8,317 bases of DNA. It comes from Treponema sp. UBA4319 (GTDB taxonomy: Bacteria; Spirochaetota; Spirochaetia; Treponematales; Treponemataceae). Where the stretch lies: contig DGUD01000008.1 of assembly GCA_002393865.1 (NCBI GenBank), forward strand, positions 1-8,317, in the 5' to 3' direction. Positions 5,926-8,317 of this stretch are shown here, in pieces (position 1 is the first letter of the stretch; each line of letters begins with the position of its first letter). The position numbers were made by a program, and so were the translations under genes. The notes beneath the pieces are model-generated. The model did no database searches. It saw nothing but the letters and a program-made list of their open reading frames with translations, and was not told the DNA's origin.

Positions 5926-6860
5926 TTTATACCTCCCTGTGCGTGGCGTGCGCGCGGCTCACGCTCCTTTGTGATTGTATTGATGAGGACTGCAAGAATG
6001 ACAGTGATGATGAACATGCCTATGGAGATAGCCGCCGCATAGGAGTAGTCGTTGCGTCCCTGGAATGCCATATTGTACATGTAGATTGCCGTGGTGCGGA
6101 TCTTGTAGTCGGGCTCGCCGTGCATGCCGGTAAGCAGGAACGGGATGTCGAACATCTGCATACCGCCGACCATTGACGTGATGAGCAGGTAGAACATGAT
6201 GGGGCGGAGCAGCGGGACGGTGATTTTCCACGTGCACTGCCAGTTTGTGGCGCCGTCAATCGTGGCAGACTCGTAGAGGGACGGCGAGATGCTCGTGATG
6301 CCTGCCATGAGCAGGATAAGCGTCTGACCGCACCACATCCACCACTGGATGAATGATACGATGATGCGCGATGCGGGGATGCTCCTGAAGAAGTTGAACG
6401 CTTCGGACAAGCCGCAGAATTTCATGAGGAACTGGTTCACCGGACCGACGGGGTAGCCGAAAAGACTGCGGTACAGGATGGCGACCGATGTGGCCGTCAG
6501 CAAGTTCGGCAGGTAGAAGAGCGCGCGGAACAGCCCGGTTCCGTGGAGGTTCAGCTTTACGTCTGTGAGCCAGATTGCAAAGAGGAGCGCGAGCCCCAGC
6601 TGCGGCACAAAGTTCATGCCCCAGATGATGAATGTGTTGCCGACTGCGCCCCAGAAATATTTGTCGGTGACGAGTTTCTGGAAATTCTGAAGCCCGATAA
6701 AGGAGAAGCTGGATTTGAGACCCCGCAGGTTTCCGAATCCGAGCATGAACGTGTAGAGCGTAGGCCAGAAATTGAATATAAGAAAGATGATGACAAAGGG
6801 CAGGCAGAAGAAATACCCGTGCCTGTTCATCTTTGCCTGCTGGCGTGACATCTGTGTCAA
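5922..6860 (-). CDS. CUT1-type sugar ABC transporter permease (MalF/UgpA/LacF-like)
   Basis: A 312-residue inner-membrane permease with hydrophobic segments near 16-40, 72-98, 109-131, 166-188, 221-243 and 277-298. The EAA loop is ESATIDGATNW (197-207) ending in VPLLRP (215-220), the contact for the ABC ATPase. The segment FRALFYLPNL (111-120) is typical of MalF/UgpA-like permeases. The start is taken as TTG at 6860 because GGAGGT (6872-6867) sits exactly 6 bases before it. The next ATG, at 6851, is 15 bases from that site, and an ATG at 6920 would translate through the terminator hairpin. A TTG start may lower translation relative to the binding protein. It overlaps the second permease by 4 bases. 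Confidence 0.92.
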   Translation of the reverse strand: MTQMSRQQAKMNRHGYFFCLPFVIIFLIFNFWPTLYTFMLGFGNLRGLKSSFSFIGLQNFQKLVTDKYFWGAVGNTFIIWGMNFVPQLGLALLFAIWLTDVKLNLHGTGLFRALFYLPNLLTATSVAILYRSLFGYPVGPVNQFLMKFCGLSEAFNFFRSIPASRIIVSFIQWWMWCGQTLILLMAGITSISPSLYESATIDGATNWQCTWKITVPLLRPIMFYLLITSMVGGMQMFDIPFLLTGMHGEPDYKIRTTAIYMYNMAFQGRNDYSYAAAISIGMFIITVILAVLINTITKEREPRARHAQGGIK

Positions 6861-6866
6861 GGTGAT

Positions 6867-6872
6867 ACCTCC
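6867..6872 (-). promoter_or_regulatory. Ribosome binding site that sets a TTG start
   Basis: A perfect GGAGGT on the minus strand lies 6 bases before TTG at 6860. The next in-frame ATG is three codons further on. This spacing is the main reason for annotating a TTG start for the first permease. Confidence 0.75.
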
Positions 6873-6884
6873 ATTTTTGCTGAT

Positions 6885-6925
6885 AAAAAAAGTGCAGGCG
6901 GTGTAAAGCCGGAGCTGCACTTTTT
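6885..6925 (-). terminator. Intercistronic terminator-like hairpin between binding protein and permeases
   Basis: Bases 6887-6897 pair perfectly with 6915-6925 (11 bp, GTGCAG/CTGCAC plus five A-T pairs). A small inner CGG/CCG helix sits in the loop. On the minus strand the stem runs into seven T residues (6891-6885), the layout of an intrinsic terminator. It lies after the binding-protein gene and before the permeases. It most likely works as a partial terminator and 3'-end protector, so that the binding-protein mRNA exceeds the permease mRNA. Confidence 0.7.
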
Positions 6926-6937
6926 ATGAGACCGTTC

Positions 6938-6963
6938 GCAGGACCCCTGTGCGGGGCTCCTGC
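6938..6963 (-). other. GC-rich stem-loop just after the binding-protein gene
   Basis: GCAGGA (6938-6943) pairs with TCCTGC (6958-6963), and CCCC (6944-6947) pairs with GGGG (6953-6956), leaving one bulged C and a five-base loop. This ten-pair helix begins 26 bases after the binding-protein stop codon and has no T-run. It stands directly before the terminator-like hairpin on the minus strand, so it is probably an mRNA stabiliser. Confidence 0.55.
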
Positions 6964-6989
6964 TGTAGTCTCCGTCAGGTTATGTCCGC

Positions 6990-8285
6990 TTAGTAACCGA
7001 GCGTTGAAGAGACCTGCGCCTTGAAGTCGGCCAGTGCCTGATCCTTGCTCTTCTCACCGAGCGCGTATGCCGTTACCGCTTCGTTGAACAGGGACTCAAT
7101 CTGCTGGTCGGAGCCCTGGACGAGGCTACCGTCGATGCCCTTTGCCATCTCGCAGAACTGTGCGTAGTGGTTCTGGCCGCCAAGATACTTCTCTGAGAAG
7201 TTGTCCTTGATTTTGTTCTGGACATTGATGTTGCCCACCACGTCGCCAGACTTCTTCGCATATTTCTCCAGATAGTCGTCGTCGGTGGCGAGGTACTTGA
7301 TCATCTCCTTTGCAGCGTTCGGGTTCTTGGTGTTCTTGTATGCCGCAATCCACGTGCCGCCCCAGTAGTAGTTCGCGGGACCGGTGCACATTGCCCAGTC
7401 GCCTTCGGTCTCAGGAGCGTTGGTCTTGAGCACGTAGTGCAGACCCCATGTCGGCAGCAGGTAGCAGAAGACTTCGACGGGGTTGCCCTTCTCGTCCTTG
7501 AGCGTGCCCTTCATACCGGCGTACCAGCCTTCTGACCACTGGTCTACACGGCCGTCGTAGTTGTTGTCGTGCAGCAGCTTTGCCATATCCATGTACTTGT
7601 CCATGGCGGGGTCGATGACGAGCTTGTCGTTCACAACCCACGGATCCTTGCGGGCACCCTTGTACGGCATGAACATATCGCCGGTTGCGCTGACGATAAG
7701 GCACTTGCCGTTTGACTTTTCCTTGAGGGTCGCTGCGGTCTTGACGAAGGTGTCGAGATCCTTCACGTACTTCTGGACTTCGGCCGGATCGTCGGTGCCG
7801 AGGTACTGCTTTGCGAGGCTCCTGCGGTAGAAGAGTGCGCCCGGAGCGACCTGCCATGCCATGCCGTAGACATGTCCCTTGTAGGTGGCTATTTTCATCG
7901 GGTAGTCGGCCATCTTGCCCTTGACTTCCGCGTATATGTCGTCGAGCGGCAGGAGCAGATCCGGCCCTTCCTCGATGTACTTCTTTACGAAAGCGTTCTC
8001 AAGCGCGAACACGTCCGGGCAGCCATTGCCGCTGGCAAGAACCGGGTCAAGCTTGCTGGGGAACTGGTCTGTCGGGGTGAGCGAATACTGGACGGAGATG
8101 TCCGGATGGGTGGGCTTGTAGTAGTCGTTGATCAGCCCCTCAAGCTCGTCGGTGAACGACCAGACGACAAGGTTCTTGCTTGCGTCTTCCTTTCCTGCGC
8201 TGCTGCCGCCTTTGTCGCCGCCGCAGCTCGTCAGTGCTGCCGCGCAAAGCGCTGCCGCAGCAAGTACGGTCAATGTCTTCTTCAT
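6990..8285 (-). CDS. Lipoprotein sugar-binding protein of a CUT1 ABC importer
   Basis: A 431-residue family 1 extracellular solute-binding protein (SBP_bac_1, the group of UgpB/MalE-like oligosaccharide binders). The N-terminus is a lipoprotein signal: MKK, a hydrophobic stretch (5-18), then the lipobox LTSC with the acylated cysteine at C21. A flexible Gly/Ser/Lys linker (22-36) precedes the mature domain, which begins at LVVWSFTDEL. Aromatic-rich stretches such as GMAWQVAPGALFY and ANYYWGGTW are of the kind that stack on sugar rings. It should sit on the outer face of the cytoplasmic membrane and hand oligosaccharide to the two permeases. Xylo-oligosaccharides are inferred from the GH43 gene. 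The ATG at 8285 follows AAAGGAGGA (8303-8295) at 9 bases. First visible gene of the operon; its promoter, any operator, and any ATPase gene lie beyond the window edge. Confidence 0.93.
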   Translation of the reverse strand: MKKTLTVLAAAALCAAALTSCGGDKGGSSAGKEDASKNLVVWSFTDELEGLINDYYKPTHPDISVQYSLTPTDQFPSKLDPVLASGNGCPDVFALENAFVKKYIEEGPDLLLPLDDIYAEVKGKMADYPMKIATYKGHVYGMAWQVAPGALFYRRSLAKQYLGTDDPAEVQKYVKDLDTFVKTAATLKEKSNGKCLIVSATGDMFMPYKGARKDPWVVNDKLVIDPAMDKYMDMAKLLHDNNYDGRVDQWSEGWYAGMKGTLKDEKGNPVEVFCYLLPTWGLHYVLKTNAPETEGDWAMCTGPANYYWGGTWIAAYKNTKNPNAAKEMIKYLATDDDYLEKYAKKSGDVVGNINVQNKIKDNFSEKYLGGQNHYAQFCEMAKGIDGSLVQGSDQQIESLFNEAVTAYALGEKSKDQALADFKAQVSSTLGY

Positions 8286-8294
8286 TTTGTAATG

Positions 8295-8303
8295 TCCTCC
8301 TTT
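8295..8303 (-). promoter_or_regulatory. Strong ribosome binding site of the binding-protein gene
   Basis: AAAGGAGGA on the minus strand, 9 bases before the ATG at 8285, is the best Shine-Dalgarno match in the window. It fits high expression of the binding protein relative to the TTG-started permease. Confidence 0.8.
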
Positions 8304-8317
8304 CTGGAACTGCTCCT

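Noticed and set aside
6861..6920. ATG at 6920 as start of the first permease
   Set aside because: Its coding would cross the terminator-like stem, and the GGAGGT site points to TTG at 6860.

Overview
The window is about 8.3 kb of GC-rich DNA, densely coding apart from the first ~360 bases. It holds two convergent gene clusters. Shine-Dalgarno sites are strong (AGGAGG type), genes are tightly coupled, the solute-binding protein is a lipoprotein, and a sugar ABC importer sits with a cytoplasmic GH43 glycosidase. This fits a fermentative, plant-fibre-using anaerobe such as a gut or rumen Clostridia, Negativicutes or Treponema-like bacterium. The sequence alone does not settle which; the taxonomic guess is inference.

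Left part, + strand (1-2294). A non-coding leader (1-363) carries two promoter-like sites on either side of a very long imperfect hairpin (105-230). It is followed by a three-gene pyrimidine nucleoside salvage operon, udp-deoC-cdd (364-2266). Cytidine deaminase makes (deoxy)uridine, uridine phosphorylase releases uracil and (deoxy)ribose-1-phosphate, and DeoC splits deoxyribose-5-phosphate into acetaldehyde and glyceraldehyde-3-phosphate. The phosphopentomutase (DeoB) needed between the last two steps is not in the window. Both junctions are TGATG stop/start overlaps, with the Shine-Dalgarno site inside the preceding gene. A likely intrinsic terminator begins at the cdd stop codon.

Right part, - strand (8285 down to 2276). 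This is a five-gene oligosaccharide operon: lipoprotein solute-binding protein, two CUT1-type ABC permeases, a GH43 beta-xylosidase/arabinofuranosidase-like enzyme without a signal peptide, and a LacI-family regulator as the last gene. The simplest reading is import of xylo-oligosaccharides (or arabinoxylan fragments), hydrolysis in the cytoplasm, and feedback control by the co-transcribed repressor. No ABC ATPase is present; it may lie beyond the window or be a shared MsmK/MsmX-type protein. The two long intercistronic gaps (6861-6989 and 4921-5067) both contain stem-loops. The first includes a U-tailed terminator-like hairpin that probably lets the binding protein be made in excess over the permeases.

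I see no mobile element, CRISPR array, tRNA/rRNA or broken gene. The genes are recognisable families. The least explained part is the structured leader upstream of udp: its 23-pair core helix is kept intact by G-U pairs only in the + strand transcript.
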